NCBI GenBank assembly: GCA_902775475.1 | Contig: CACYME010000021.1 | Location: forward strand, 24,814 to 88,813 | Reading direction: 5' to 3' | From: an uncultured Prevotellaceae bacterium | Lineage (GTDB): Bacteria; Bacteroidota; Bacteroidia; Bacteroidales; Bacteroidaceae | Length of the DNA stretch: 64,000 nt | Shown here: positions 7,502 to 15,363 of the stretch, piece after piece | Position numbering within the stretch: position 1 is the first letter of the stretch | Layout of the letters: each line of letters opens with the position of its first letter | The notes under the pieces: generated by a model | Database searches by the model: none | Told to the model about the DNA's origin: nothing | The model's input: only the letters and a program-made list of their open reading frames with translations | Translations under genes and position numbers: made by a program

Positions 7502-9523
7502 ATGAAGAGACTCTTTTTGATGGTTGCCCTCGCCGCTGTCGTGGCAGCCGAGGCACAGGAAGTAGAACTACAGGAGGTGACCGTGCGCGGTGCCCGCACG
7601 GTGCAGCAGCCCGACGGCCGATGGATTTATCCCTCGAAGGAAGAGCTGGCGCACTCCACCGACGGCTACTCGCTGCTGGCGAAGCTGGCGCTGCCCCACA
7701 TCCGCGTGGACGAGGCGCTGCACACCGTGACGGCGCTCTCGTCGACGGGCAGCGTGCAGGTGCGCATCAACGACGTGGAGGCCTCGCGCGAGGAGCTGCT
7801 CGCCCTCGACCTGCAGGGCGTGGAGCGCATCGAGTTCATCGACAGCCCCGGCGTGCGCTATGGCGAAGGCGTGGCCTACATTATTAACCTACGCGTGCGC
7901 AAGCCCATCAGCGGCTACGTCGTCGGTACCAACCTGACGAACACGCTGACGGCGGTGAACGGCGACGAGACGGTCTACGGCAAGGTGAACCGCGGGTGCA
8001 GCGAGCTGGCCGCCAGCTACTCGCTCGACTACCAGCGCTTCACCGGCAGCGAATACGACGAGCGGGCCACCTACACGATGGAAGACGGAAGACAGACCAC
8101 ATTCGACCGCCACCAGACCGAGGGCCGCAACAGCAGCCTGAGCCACCGCGCCCAGCTGACCTACAGCCTGAGCGACACCGCCTACGTGCTGCAGGCCCGG
8201 CTGAGCGCCAGCCGCGACCTTGCCCCGATGTCCAGTATGGCGACGTATCACGTCGCCCCCCAGGAATACACCGACCGCTCCAGCTCGCGCACCTCCTCCC
8301 CCACCCTCGACCTCTACTACCATCAGGACTACCAGCGCCACCAGTCGCTGACGGCCAACGTCGTGGGCACCTGCATCAGCAGCCGCAGCACCGCCGAGAG
8401 CAACGAGGGCACGCCCTACGCCTACGCCACCCGTGGGCGCACCTACTCGCTCTGGGGCGAGGCCATCTACGAGAACCGCCTGCACCCCTTCACGCTGAGC
8501 ATCGGCACGCAGATAGCCCAGCGCTACAGCCACAACCGCTACACGGGCGATGCCGAGGCCGTGAACCGCATGCGCACATCGAGTGCCTATCTTTTCTCGC
8601 TAGTGAAGGGAAAGCTGAAGGGACTCAGCTACTCTGGCGGACTGGGGCTGAGCCGACGCTACTACCGGCAGGGAGCCGACGACCAGGAGTTCTGGCTGCT
8701 GCGGCCGAAGCTGAGCCTGAGCTATGCGCTGGCTCCCCGACTACGGGCACGATACGACTTCGAGACTTCGCAGCACACCTCGCAGATAGCGCTGGTGAGC
8801 AACGTGAGCATCAAGCAGAACCAGCTGGAGACGCTTGTGGGCAACCCCACGCTGAGGCCCAACCGCGTGACGAGCCACGACCTGCGGCTGACCTACACCG
8901 CGCCGAGGCTGATGAGCGAGCTGCAGGGCTACTACCGCCTGAACGCCCACTGCAACATGGAGCAGTACATCCGCCGCGACGGCCATTTCTACAAGACGCA
9001 GAGCAACGACGGCAACGCCTGCAACTACTTCTACTTTCAGAGCTACAACCAGTGGGAGGCCGTCGCCGAGCATCTCACCGTCACCATCTATGGCGGGCTG
9101 TGGCGCTTCCTCAACTACGGCCCCGACTACACGCACACCTACACCGCCTTCAACGGGGGCCTCTCCGTGCAGGCCTACCTGGGTCGCTGGACGCTGGGGG
9201 CCTATGCCGACAACGGCTGGAACTTCATGGAGGGCGAGCACCGCGGTCACCAGGCGCCGGCGTGGTATTTCACCGCCACCTACCAGCCGCACCCGCGGCT
9301 CTCGCTGTCGCTCTATGCCCAGCATCCCTTTGCCCAGCACCCACGGTCGTACAAAACGGAGATTGAGAGCCGCTACCTGCACAAAGACATCGTCAGACGT
9401 CAGCGCGACTATGGCAACATGCTGACGCTGAACCTCACCTACCGCCTGGACCGTGGCCGACGCTACCGCGACATCCAGCGACAGATGAACCACGAGGACA
9501 CCGACACGGGGATTCTCAAGTAA
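7502..9523 (+). CDS. TonB-receptor-like outer-membrane beta-barrel protein
   Basis: 673 residues with a signal peptide (cleavage after VVAAEA). A short plug-like region follows: LQEVTVRGARTVQQ, then VQVRINDVEASREELLALDLQGVERIEFIDS, typical of TonB-dependent receptor plugs. Residues from about 145 to the end are alternating aromatic/polar strands of a large barrel, as in the outer-membrane beta-barrel family found in Bacteroidetes. No carboxypeptidase-like domain precedes the plug, and no SusD partner follows, so it is not a Sus-type pair. The C-terminus ends in a charged tail and not in an aromatic residue. Its promoter region suggests control by the regulator at 6663. Ligand unknown. Confidence 0.82.
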   Translation: MKRLFLMVALAAVVAAEAQEVELQEVTVRGARTVQQPDGRWIYPSKEELAHSTDGYSLLAKLALPHIRVDEALHTVTALSSTGSVQVRINDVEASREELLALDLQGVERIEFIDSPGVRYGEGVAYIINLRVRKPISGYVVGTNLTNTLTAVNGDETVYGKVNRGCSELAASYSLDYQRFTGSEYDERATYTMEDGRQTTFDRHQTEGRNSSLSHRAQLTYSLSDTAYVLQARLSASRDLAPMSSMATYHVAPQEYTDRSSSRTSSPTLDLYYHQDYQRHQSLTANVVGTCISSRSTAESNEGTPYAYATRGRTYSLWGEAIYENRLHPFTLSIGTQIAQRYSHNRYTGDAEAVNRMRTSSAYLFSLVKGKLKGLSYSGGLGLSRRYYRQGADDQEFWLLRPKLSLSYALAPRLRARYDFETSQHTSQIALVSNVSIKQNQLETLVGNPTLRPNRVTSHDLRLTYTAPRLMSELQGYYRLNAHCNMEQYIRRDGHFYKTQSNDGNACNYFYFQSYNQWEAVAEHLTVTIYGGLWRFLNYGPDYTHTYTAFNGGLSVQAYLGRWTLGAYADNGWNFMEGEHRGHQAPAWYFTATYQPHPRLSLSLYAQHPFAQHPRSYKTEIESRYLHKDIVRRQRDYGNMLTLNLTYRLDRGRRYRDIQRQMNHEDTDTGILK

Positions 9524-9605
9524 ATTCTGGGGAACAGAAACCTGAGCGAATGCGCGAACTTGAACTCCTTAAAAGAAGTAAGCTGACTGGTCGGCTATTG
9601 GAATT

Positions 9606-9684
9606 TACACTTTTCAATTGATTTCGACCCGCAAAATCTACACTTTTCAATGAGTTTTTGCGCTGCAAATTTACACTTTTCAAT
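9606..9684. repeat. Three TACACTTTTCAAT repeats with 33-bp period
   Basis: The 13-mer TACACTTTTCAAT is perfect at 9606-9618, 9639-9651 and 9672-9684, a constant 33-bp step. The intervening 20 bases are only partly alike (a GCAAAAT/GCAAATT motif precedes copies 2 and 3). The rest of the 222-base gap 9524-9745 shows no gene. Confidence 0.7.
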
Positions 9685-9745
9685 CGAAACTGCCAAATTA
9701 TTGCGATATAATCTTCCCATAGGTAAAGAAACTCCCTATGCCCCC

Positions 9746-10999
9746 CTAACCAATCACCAGCACCTCGTTATCCTTGAAGGCCTCGTAGCCGCTGGTGACG
9801 ACGCGCTCGCCGGGCTCCAGGCCCTCAAGCACCTCGTAGTGCTGCGGGTTCTGGCGTCCGATGCGGATGCTGCGGCGATAGGCCTTGCTGCCGTCGGGCG
9901 AGAGGACGAAAATCCACTGGCCGCCGGTGGTCTGGAAGAAAGTGCCACGGGGGATGATGACCGCCTGCTCGGGCTGTCCCAGCTCCAGGTCGATGTAGTA
10001 GGTCTGGCCAGTGCGGATGTTCTCGGGTCGCTCGCCCACGAAGGTGAAGTCGGTGCGGAACTTGCCCTGGCGCACCTCGGGGTAGACCTTTCGCACCTGC
10101 AGGCTGAACGTCTGCCCCTGGCGCTCAAAGGTGGCGGCGAGGCCCTGGCGCACGCGGTCGATGTAGTGCTCGTCAATCTCGGCCTGCACCTTGTAGTCGC
10201 TCAGGTCGTTAATCTGGCCGATGCGCTGCCCCGGCTGTATACTCTGCCCCAGCTCCACGTCGAGCAGGCCCAGCTCGCCGTCGATGGCCGAGCGCACCTC
10301 GAGCTTGTCCTTGCGCTGCCGCACCATCACCACGTTCTGGCGCATGGCCTGCAGGTTGTCCTCCATCTGGTCCATCTGCACCGTGCGGTAGATGCTGTCC
10401 TGCTTCAGCCTACTGGCCACGAGCCTCAGCTTGCGGGCCGACAGCTGATAGTCCTCCTGCGACTGCAGGTAGTCCTCGCGGCTGACGAGGCCCTGGTCGA
10501 AGAGCTGGCTGCTCTGGTCGTAGGCCCGCTGGCGCCGCTGGGTGTCCATCTCCAGCTGGGCCAGCTCCGTCTGGTTGTTCAGGCGGTCCTGCTGCATGGC
10601 CACCTGGGTGTTGCGCAGCAGGTTCTGCTTCTCGGCCAGTTCAGCCTCGGCGTTCAATATCTGCAGGTCGAGGCTGGAGTCGCTCAGGCGCACAATGACG
10701 TCGCCGCGGCGCACCATCGTGCCCTCCTCGGCCACGCGCTCCACGACGATGCCGCCCTCCTCGGGGGCTATCTGCACCACCTGTATGGGCAACACCTGAC
10801 CGTTGGTGCGCACGTAGTCCTTGAACTCAGAGCGTTGCACGTCGCCGATGGTCAGGTCGGCAGCGCTGACCCGCAACTTCGCCGAGTGGTCGCCAAAGAG
10901 CGCCCACCCCAGCAGCAGCGCCAGCAGTGCTCCGCCGGCCACCCACGGCCCGTGCTTCTTCAGCTGGAAGCCTTTTTTCTTCGCTATCGGTCGGTCCAT
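9746..10999 (-). CDS. MacA/HlyD-type periplasmic adaptor protein
   Basis: 417 residues. One membrane anchor (about 17-34) follows a basic N-terminus. Then come a biotinyl-lipoyl half-motif (GGIVVERVAEEGTMVRRGDVIVRL, about 82-106), a long coiled-coil hairpin rich in Gln/Leu (about 110-235), the second lipoyl half (VRSAIDGELGLLDVELGQSI), a beta-barrel domain and a membrane-proximal domain ending GERVVTSGYEAFKD. This is the canonical layout of membrane-fusion proteins that link MacB-like or RND pumps to an outer-membrane channel. It most likely serves the FtsX permeases at 595 and 4115; the ATPase and TolC-like channel are outside the window. Confidence 0.92.
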   Translation of the reverse strand: MDRPIAKKKGFQLKKHGPWVAGGALLALLLGWALFGDHSAKLRVSAADLTIGDVQRSEFKDYVRTNGQVLPIQVVQIAPEEGGIVVERVAEEGTMVRRGDVIVRLSDSSLDLQILNAEAELAEKQNLLRNTQVAMQQDRLNNQTELAQLEMDTQRRQRAYDQSSQLFDQGLVSREDYLQSQEDYQLSARKLRLVASRLKQDSIYRTVQMDQMEDNLQAMRQNVVMVRQRKDKLEVRSAIDGELGLLDVELGQSIQPGQRIGQINDLSDYKVQAEIDEHYIDRVRQGLAATFERQGQTFSLQVRKVYPEVRQGKFRTDFTFVGERPENIRTGQTYYIDLELGQPEQAVIIPRGTFFQTTGGQWIFVLSPDGSKAYRRSIRIGRQNPQHYEVLEGLEPGERVVTSGYEAFKDNEVLVIG

Positions 11000-11026
11000 A
11001 TCTTCTGTTTCTCCTTATTTTTTTTG

Positions 11027-11034
11027 CAAAGGTA
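11027..11034 (-). promoter_or_regulatory. -7 box TACCTTTG of the adaptor gene
   Basis: Perfect motif 27 bases before the ATG at 10999. The compact TGTC...GACA element starts 49 bases upstream of it. Confidence 0.75.
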
Positions 11035-11083
11035 GGCATTTCCCCCGAAACGGCCAAGCCCGCAGGCGCCACGGGGTGCATAT

Positions 11084-11100
11084 TGTCTAAAAATTTGACA
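11084..11100. promoter_or_regulatory. TGTC...GACA element, copy 4 (compact)
   Basis: The 17-base sequence TGTCTAAAAATTTGACA, that is TGTC-N9-GACA, lies 49 bp upstream of the -7 box of the adaptor gene. It lacks the inner hairpin of the 40-base copies, which suggests that the TGTC/GACA half-sites are the conserved part. Confidence 0.6.
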
Positions 11101-11130
11101 CTCGGCGCTTACGGCGCAACCATGAAAATA

Positions 11131-11220
11131 GTGTTCAAAATTTCCACTAAAAAAAGTTCGTCCTGAAGAGAGATTTTAGCTCAAAAAACGGCCATTTTTT
11201 GCCCTCAAGAAGCAATTTTG
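11131..11220 (+). repeat. AT-rich dispersed repeat, copy also at 59940
   Basis: About 90 bases (GTGTTCAAAAT... GTTCGTCCTGAAGAG... TAGCTC... TTTTTTGCC) closely resemble 59940-60035. Neither copy has a sustained reading frame. Confidence 0.6.
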
Positions 11221-11560
11221 ACTCGCTGACGAGGATTAAAAAAAGTTAATTTCTGCATACCCAACCCCATTCTGCGCAATTTTTGGGCGATTTTTTGCCA
11301 TTTTTTTGCCTCGACTTCCTCTTCTGTAAGCACGCCAAATTTTCAAAAGTCAACGCCAATTTTTCAAAAGGCGTTGACTTTTTTCAGCCATCAAACGCCT
11401 TTTTTCGCAAAAACAAGCATAAATGTCTATATTCCAACTACTTAGCAAAACCTCTCAAAATTCGCTTATTTTCAGCCAAAAATTTTCTCGCGCAGAATTT
11501 TCAAAATTTAGAGGGGGTCGAGTGTTCATTTTCGGAACTAATTTAACAAAAGTTTAGAGA
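11221..11560 (+). repeat. Dispersed AT-rich element with 13-bp hairpin, copy A
   Basis: Centred on a perfect 13-bp hairpin, AAAAGTCAACGCC (11345-11357) and GGCGTTGACTTTT (11370-11382), preceded by GCACGCCAAATTTTC. It is followed by a conserved tail with CTCTCAAAATTCGC and a GCCAAAAATTTTCTCG block. Copies B (22440-22760) and C (inverted, 41280-41690) share all these blocks. This explains most of the 11035-11670 gap; no gene is supported there. Confidence 0.7.
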
Positions 11561-11642
11561 TATTATTGACATACAGACACACACTTTTTTTAATTAATCC
11601 TAAATATACAATCTGCAGGCACCTTTTGTGGCAGAAAGTAGC

Positions 11643-11650
11643 TATCTTTG
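11643..11650 (+). promoter_or_regulatory. -7 box TATCTTTG of msrA
   Basis: Perfect motif 20 bases before the msrA ATG at 11671. Confidence 0.75.
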
Positions 11651-11670
11651 CACGACAAACCATCACAGCC

Positions 11671-12189
11671 ATGACAACAAAAGACATCTATCTGGCCGGG
11701 GGCTGCTTCTGGGGCACGGAACACTTCTTCAAGCAGCTGGAGGGCGTGACCGCCACGGAGGTGGGCTTCGCCAACGGCCACACCGAGCACCCTACTTATA
11801 AAGAGGTGTACACCGACACGACGGGCCACGCCGAGACCGTGCGCGTGAGCTACGACCCGCAGCGCGTGCCGCTGGCATTCCTGCTGCGCATGTTCTTCAA
11901 GGCCATCGACCCACTGAGCCTGAACCAGCAGGGGCACGACGTGGGCACCCGCTACCGCACCGGCATCTACTACACCGACCCCGCCGACCTGCCCGTCATC
12001 GAGGCCGTCTTCGCCGAGCAGCAGGCGCTCTACGACCAGCCGCTGGCCGTGGAGAAGCTGCCGCTGAAGGCGTTCTACACCGCTGAGGAATACCATCAGG
12101 ACTACCTCGACAAGAATCCCACGGGCTACTGCCACCTGCCATTAGAGCTCTTCGAGATGGCCAGGAAGGCCAGACCGCAGAATGTCTAA
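11671..12189 (+). CDS. msrA: Peptide-methionine (S)-S-oxide reductase MsrA
   Basis: 172 residues from ATG 11671; an upstream in-frame extension runs through the promoter and is rejected. The family signature GGCFWGTE with the catalytic Cys is at residues 10-17. It is followed by the conserved VGFANGHTEHPTYKEVYTDT-type region, the GHAE motif, and the YRTGIYY and AEEYHQDYL blocks. MsrA reduces methionine-S-sulfoxide in oxidised proteins, using thioredoxin. No MsrB domain is fused. It is transcribed alone from its own promoter. Confidence 0.96.
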   Translation: MTTKDIYLAGGCFWGTEHFFKQLEGVTATEVGFANGHTEHPTYKEVYTDTTGHAETVRVSYDPQRVPLAFLLRMFFKAIDPLSLNQQGHDVGTRYRTGIYYTDPADLPVIEAVFAEQQALYDQPLAVEKLPLKAFYTAEEYHQDYLDKNPTGYCHLPLELFEMARKARPQNV

Positions 12190-12199
12190 TTTTTTGACA
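12183..12199. promoter_or_regulatory. TGTC...GACA element, copy 5 (compact)
   Basis: TGTCTAATTTTTTGACA (TGTC-N9-GACA) overlaps the msrA stop codon and ends 32 bp upstream of the -7 box of the response-regulator gene. It overlaps a second palindrome, TTGAC-N6-GTCAA at 12194-12209. Confidence 0.55.
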
Positions 12200-12231
12200 G
12201 TGCAGTCAACGGTCGTTTCGCGGAAAATGCG

Positions 12232-12239
12232 TAACTTTG
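12232..12239 (+). promoter_or_regulatory. -7 box TAACTTTG of the response-regulator gene
   Basis: Perfect motif 19 bases before the ATG at 12259. Confidence 0.7.
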
Positions 12240-12258
12240 CCCCAAAATTGCAAAGCAG

Positions 12259-12786
12259 ATGAACAACTATGGAACCCTGCTCGTGGTCGACGACAACGCC
12301 GCCATCCTGACGGCACTGCGCTACTGCCTGGAAGGCACCTTCGAGCGCATCATCACGCTGGAACGACCCGAGGAGATACTGAAAACGATGGCACAGGAGG
12401 CGGTGGACCTGGTGCTGCTCGACATGAACTTCACCCTGGGCGTGAACAGCGGCCAGGAGGGACTGATGTGGCTGCGCACCATCCGCAAGCACCATGCCGA
12501 GGTGCCTGTGGTGCTGCTCACGGCCTACGCCGACGTGCAACTGGCCGTGCGCGGACTGAAGAGCGGCGCCGCCGACTTCATCGTGAAGCCGTGGGACAAC
12601 GACGAGCTGGTGCGCAAGCTGAAGGACGTGCTGGAGCTGCAGACGGAAATCGTCACCCTCGACGAGGTGGAGAGCGACCACATCCGAAGGGCCATCGACC
12701 GCTGCCACGGCAACCTCTCGAAGGCGGCCGACATGCTGGGCATCACCCGGCAGACGCTCTATAACAAGATGAAAAGGCTTAGTTGA
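12259..12786 (+). CDS. Short NtrC-like response regulator (receiver plus Fis helix-turn-helix)
   Basis: 175 residues. The receiver domain has acidic pair D11/D12, phospho-acceptor D55 (LVLLDMNF), T88 (LLTAYAD) and K110 (VKPWDND). A Fis-type helix-turn-helix occupies about 138-175 (AIDRCHGNLSKAADMLGITRQTLYNKMKRL). NtrC-family proteins of similar N-terminal sequence normally carry a roughly 240-residue AAA+ sigma-54 activation domain between these parts; it is absent, giving a RegA/ActR-like size. The protein should bind DNA but cannot activate sigma-54 RNA polymerase. The kinase gene at 12978 is its evident partner. It may bind the palindromic TGTC...GACA elements, one of which is in its own promoter. 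Confidence 0.9.
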   Translation: MNNYGTLLVVDDNAAILTALRYCLEGTFERIITLERPEEILKTMAQEAVDLVLLDMNFTLGVNSGQEGLMWLRTIRKHHAEVPVVLLTAYADVQLAVRGLKSGAADFIVKPWDNDELVRKLKDVLELQTEIVTLDEVESDHIRRAIDRCHGNLSKAADMLGITRQTLYNKMKRLS

Positions 12787-12789
12787 AGG

Positions 12790-12976
12790 ACTGGAAGGGA
12801 GTTATGGGGGAGTGGAAGGGGAGTTAGAGGGGAGTTAAAGGGAGTTAGAGGACGATAGTTCTGCCCCGACACTCCACTTCAAGCCAAGGGAAAAAGGTAT
12901 CGTCCTTTAACTCCCCCTAACTCCCCCTTAACTCCCCCATAACTCCCCTATAACTCCCCTATAACTCCCCTATAAG
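12790..12976. repeat. AACTCCCC tandem repeats forming a large inverted repeat
   Basis: The gap between the regulator and kinase genes holds several GGGAGTTA units (about 12796-12850) and, facing them, at least six AACTCCCC units (12909-12974). The last ones are perfect 11-bp AACTCCCCTAT repeats running up to the kinase start. GGACGATA (about 12851) and TATCGTCC (about 12898) form the inner stem. Copy number may vary between strains and alter kinase expression. Confidence 0.7.
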
Positions 12977-12977
12977 A

Positions 12978-13847
12978 ATGAGGCTCGAGGTTTACATATT
13001 AACAGGCTTGCTGCTGATTGTGGCTGTGCTGCTGATGGTGCGCCATCAGCGGCGGCTGAAGCGACGTGCCTGGCTGATGCAGGAGGCCGTGCGCAACCGC
13101 GACTTCACCTTCCGTCTGCCCACCCACGGGTTGCTGCCCGGCGAACGGGCCATGCAGGAGGCGCTGAACCAGCTGGGCAACACCATCCGCCAGCAGGTGA
13201 ACCAGAGCGAGGTGGAGTCGTGGGAGCGGCTGACACGCGTGCTCACCCACGAAATCATGAACGCCACGGCTCCCATCAGCAGCATCAGCCAGGCCATGCT
13301 CAACCGCCCCGACGTGAAAGGCACGGCGCTCGAGGAGGGCATTCGCGCCATCAGCGCCACCTCGCAGCACCTGAACACCTTCGTTGACAGCTACCGACGC
13401 TTCACCCAACTGCAGGACATCGCCCCCGAACCCGTAAGCATCAGCAGCGTGGTGGCCGACCTGCGCCAGCTCTACCCCACCCTCGGCTGGCAATGCCGCG
13501 TGGCCGACGACCTCGTGGTGAACACCGACCCGACGATGCTGCGCCAGGTGCTCATCAACCTGGTGAAGAACGCCATCGAGGCAAAGGCTCGGCAGGTGGC
13601 CATCGACGCCGACAGCGACGGTGGTGACATCAGGCTCTACGTGAGCAACGACGGGGCACCCATCCCCATAGAGGCACGCACGTCGGTCTTCGTGCCCTTC
13701 TTCACCACGAAGCGCACAGGCTCGGGCATCGGCCTCTCGCTCAGCCGCCGCATGATGACGCGACAGGGCGGCAACCTGGAGCTGACGGAGCACCCGAAGC
13801 CGGGCTTCCACACCACCTTCCTCATCCGCTTTTCCTACACACATTGA
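12978..13847 (+). CDS. Sensor histidine kinase, compact NtrB-like
   Basis: 289 residues. One N-terminal membrane helix (about 5-22) is followed by a HAMP-like/coiled linker. The H-box is LTRVLTHEIMNATAPI with phospho-acceptor H91. The N-box is INLVKNAIEA (N198), then SNDGAPIP and the G-box GSGIGLSLSRR (about 248-258). The HEIMN form of the H-box is typical of kinases paired with NtrC-like regulators. No periplasmic sensor domain is present, so the signal is likely sensed in the membrane or cytoplasm. ATG 12978 lies directly after the AACTCCCC repeats and has no obvious ribosome-binding site. Confidence 0.9.
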   Translation: MRLEVYILTGLLLIVAVLLMVRHQRRLKRRAWLMQEAVRNRDFTFRLPTHGLLPGERAMQEALNQLGNTIRQQVNQSEVESWERLTRVLTHEIMNATAPISSISQAMLNRPDVKGTALEEGIRAISATSQHLNTFVDSYRRFTQLQDIAPEPVSISSVVADLRQLYPTLGWQCRVADDLVVNTDPTMLRQVLINLVKNAIEAKARQVAIDADSDGGDIRLYVSNDGAPIPIEARTSVFVPFFTTKRTGSGIGLSLSRRMMTRQGGNLELTEHPKPGFHTTFLIRFSYTH

Positions 13848-13932
13848 TGCCCCGCGGCATCGATGAGGCAACAATTTGTTTTCTTTTCAGCAAAAAAAGC
13901 GACAAACTGCACGGCATATCAACTTTTTTGAT

Positions 13933-13940
13933 TACCTTTG
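13933..13940 (+). promoter_or_regulatory. -7 box TACCTTTG of the first paaK gene
   Basis: Perfect motif 67 bases before the ATG at 14008. Confidence 0.7.
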
Positions 13941-14007
13941 CAGCAAAATATGCGGAACAAAAGATAACAAATAAACGCCCACTCAAACAACTAAGCACAA
14001 AAGAACT

Positions 14008-15315
14008 ATGATCTGGAACCCGAACAAAGAATGTATGAGCCGCGACGAGATGAGCGCGCTCCAAGGCAAACGCCTGCACAAAATCGTGGAGTACGTCTAC
14101 CACAACGTGCCCTTCTATCGCCATAAGCTGCAAGAGCTGGACATCCGCCCCGACGACATACAGACCATCGAGGATATCCGCAAGCTGCCCTTCACCACGA
14201 AGAAGGACCTGCGCGACAACTACCCCTTCGGCCTGCAGGCTGCCCCGCAGAGCGAAATCATCCGCATCCACGCCAGCAGCGGCACCACGGGCAACCCCAC
14301 CATCGTGGGCTACACCCGCAAGGACATCGGCGTGTGGAGCGAGTGCATGGCCCGCTGTCTGACGGCCTACGGCATCACCCGCGACGACACGTTCTCCGTG
14401 AGCTACGGCTACGGGCTGTTCACCGGCGGACTGGGAGCCCACTACGGCGTGGAGCACATCGGCGCCAGCGTGGTGCCGGCATCGACGGGCAACACCGAGA
14501 AGCACCTGAAGCTCATCCGCGACCTCGGCGTGACGGGCATCGCCTGCACACCCAGCTACGCTCTCTACCTGGCCGAGACGATGGACAAGATGGGCATCAC
14601 CCGCGACCAGATCAAGCTGCGCGTGGGTGCCTTCGGCGCCGAGCCCTGGACGGAGCAGATGCGACAGGAGATTCAGGAGCGGCTGGGCCTGAAGGGCTAC
14701 AACCTCTACGGACTCTCCGAGGTGATGGGGCCGAGCGTCAGCTACGAGTGCCAGATGCAGCACGGCTCGCACATCTGCGAGGACCATTTCTACCCCGAAA
14801 TCATCAATCCCGTCACGCTGGAGCCCCTGCCCTACGGCCAGACGGGCGAGCTGGTGTTCACCACGCTGACGAAGGAGGGCATGCCCGTCATCCGCTACCG
14901 CACCCGCGACCTCTGCTCGCTGATGGACGGCCAGTGCGACTGCGGCCGCACGGCCATCCGCATGGGACGCATCGAGGGCCGCTCTGATGACATGCTCATC
15001 ATCCGAGGCATCAACGTGTTCCCCTCGCAGGTGGAGAGCGTCGTGCTGTCGATGCAGGAGTTCGCACCGCGCTACATGCTCGTCGTGGACCGCGTGAACA
15101 ACCTCGACACGCTGACCGTGCAGGCCGAGCTGCGACAGGAGGTGTTCACCTCGACCTTCGACACGCCTGCCGCCGTAGAGGCCTTAGAGAAGAAGCTCTC
15201 CAGCAAGCTGAAGAGCGTGCTCTCCATAGCCGCCAAGGTGCAGCTGAAGGCCCCCGGCACCATAGAGCGCTCGCAAGGCAAGAGCGCCCACGTCATCGAC
15301 AAGCGCAAGCTCTGA
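14008..15315 (+). CDS. paaK: Phenylacetate-CoA ligase (first copy)
   Basis: 435 residues, the normal family length. The adenylate-forming P-loop is ASSGTTGNPT (about residues 91-100). A8-like YRTRDL and the C-terminal RSDDMLIIRGINVFPSQVE block are present, as is C-terminal lysine-rich SQGKSAHVIDKRKL. The enzyme activates phenylacetate or related aryl acids to CoA thioesters using ATP. In gut Bacteroidales, such genes usually accompany fermentation of aromatic amino acids via 2-ketoacid:ferredoxin oxidoreductases rather than aerobic phenylacetate degradation. The second copy is at 16987. Confidence 0.93.
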   Translation: MIWNPNKECMSRDEMSALQGKRLHKIVEYVYHNVPFYRHKLQELDIRPDDIQTIEDIRKLPFTTKKDLRDNYPFGLQAAPQSEIIRIHASSGTTGNPTIVGYTRKDIGVWSECMARCLTAYGITRDDTFSVSYGYGLFTGGLGAHYGVEHIGASVVPASTGNTEKHLKLIRDLGVTGIACTPSYALYLAETMDKMGITRDQIKLRVGAFGAEPWTEQMRQEIQERLGLKGYNLYGLSEVMGPSVSYECQMQHGSHICEDHFYPEIINPVTLEPLPYGQTGELVFTTLTKEGMPVIRYRTRDLCSLMDGQCDCGRTAIRMGRIEGRSDDMLIIRGINVFPSQVESVVLSMQEFAPRYMLVVDRVNNLDTLTVQAELRQEVFTSTFDTPAAVEALEKKLSSKLKSVLSIAAKVQLKAPGTIERSQGKSAHVIDKRKL

Positions 15316-15363
15316 CAACAATAACCATTTTCCCCCTCGCCCCGAGGGAGACTCTGAACGCTG

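Noticed and set aside
7502-9523. A SusC/SusD polysaccharide utilisation locus
   Set aside because: The outer-membrane protein lacks the carboxypeptidase-like N-terminal domain and no SusD-type lipoprotein gene follows.
9606-9684. CRISPR array
   Set aside because: Only three 13-base repeats with partly similar spacers of 20 bases, and no cas genes in the window.
11283-11546. An 87-codon frame within repeat copy A, and a similar one in copy B (22452-22727)
   Set aside because: The frames follow the AT-rich repeat and are Phe/Lys/Asn-biased with no start signals; the shared feature is the hairpin, not a protein.
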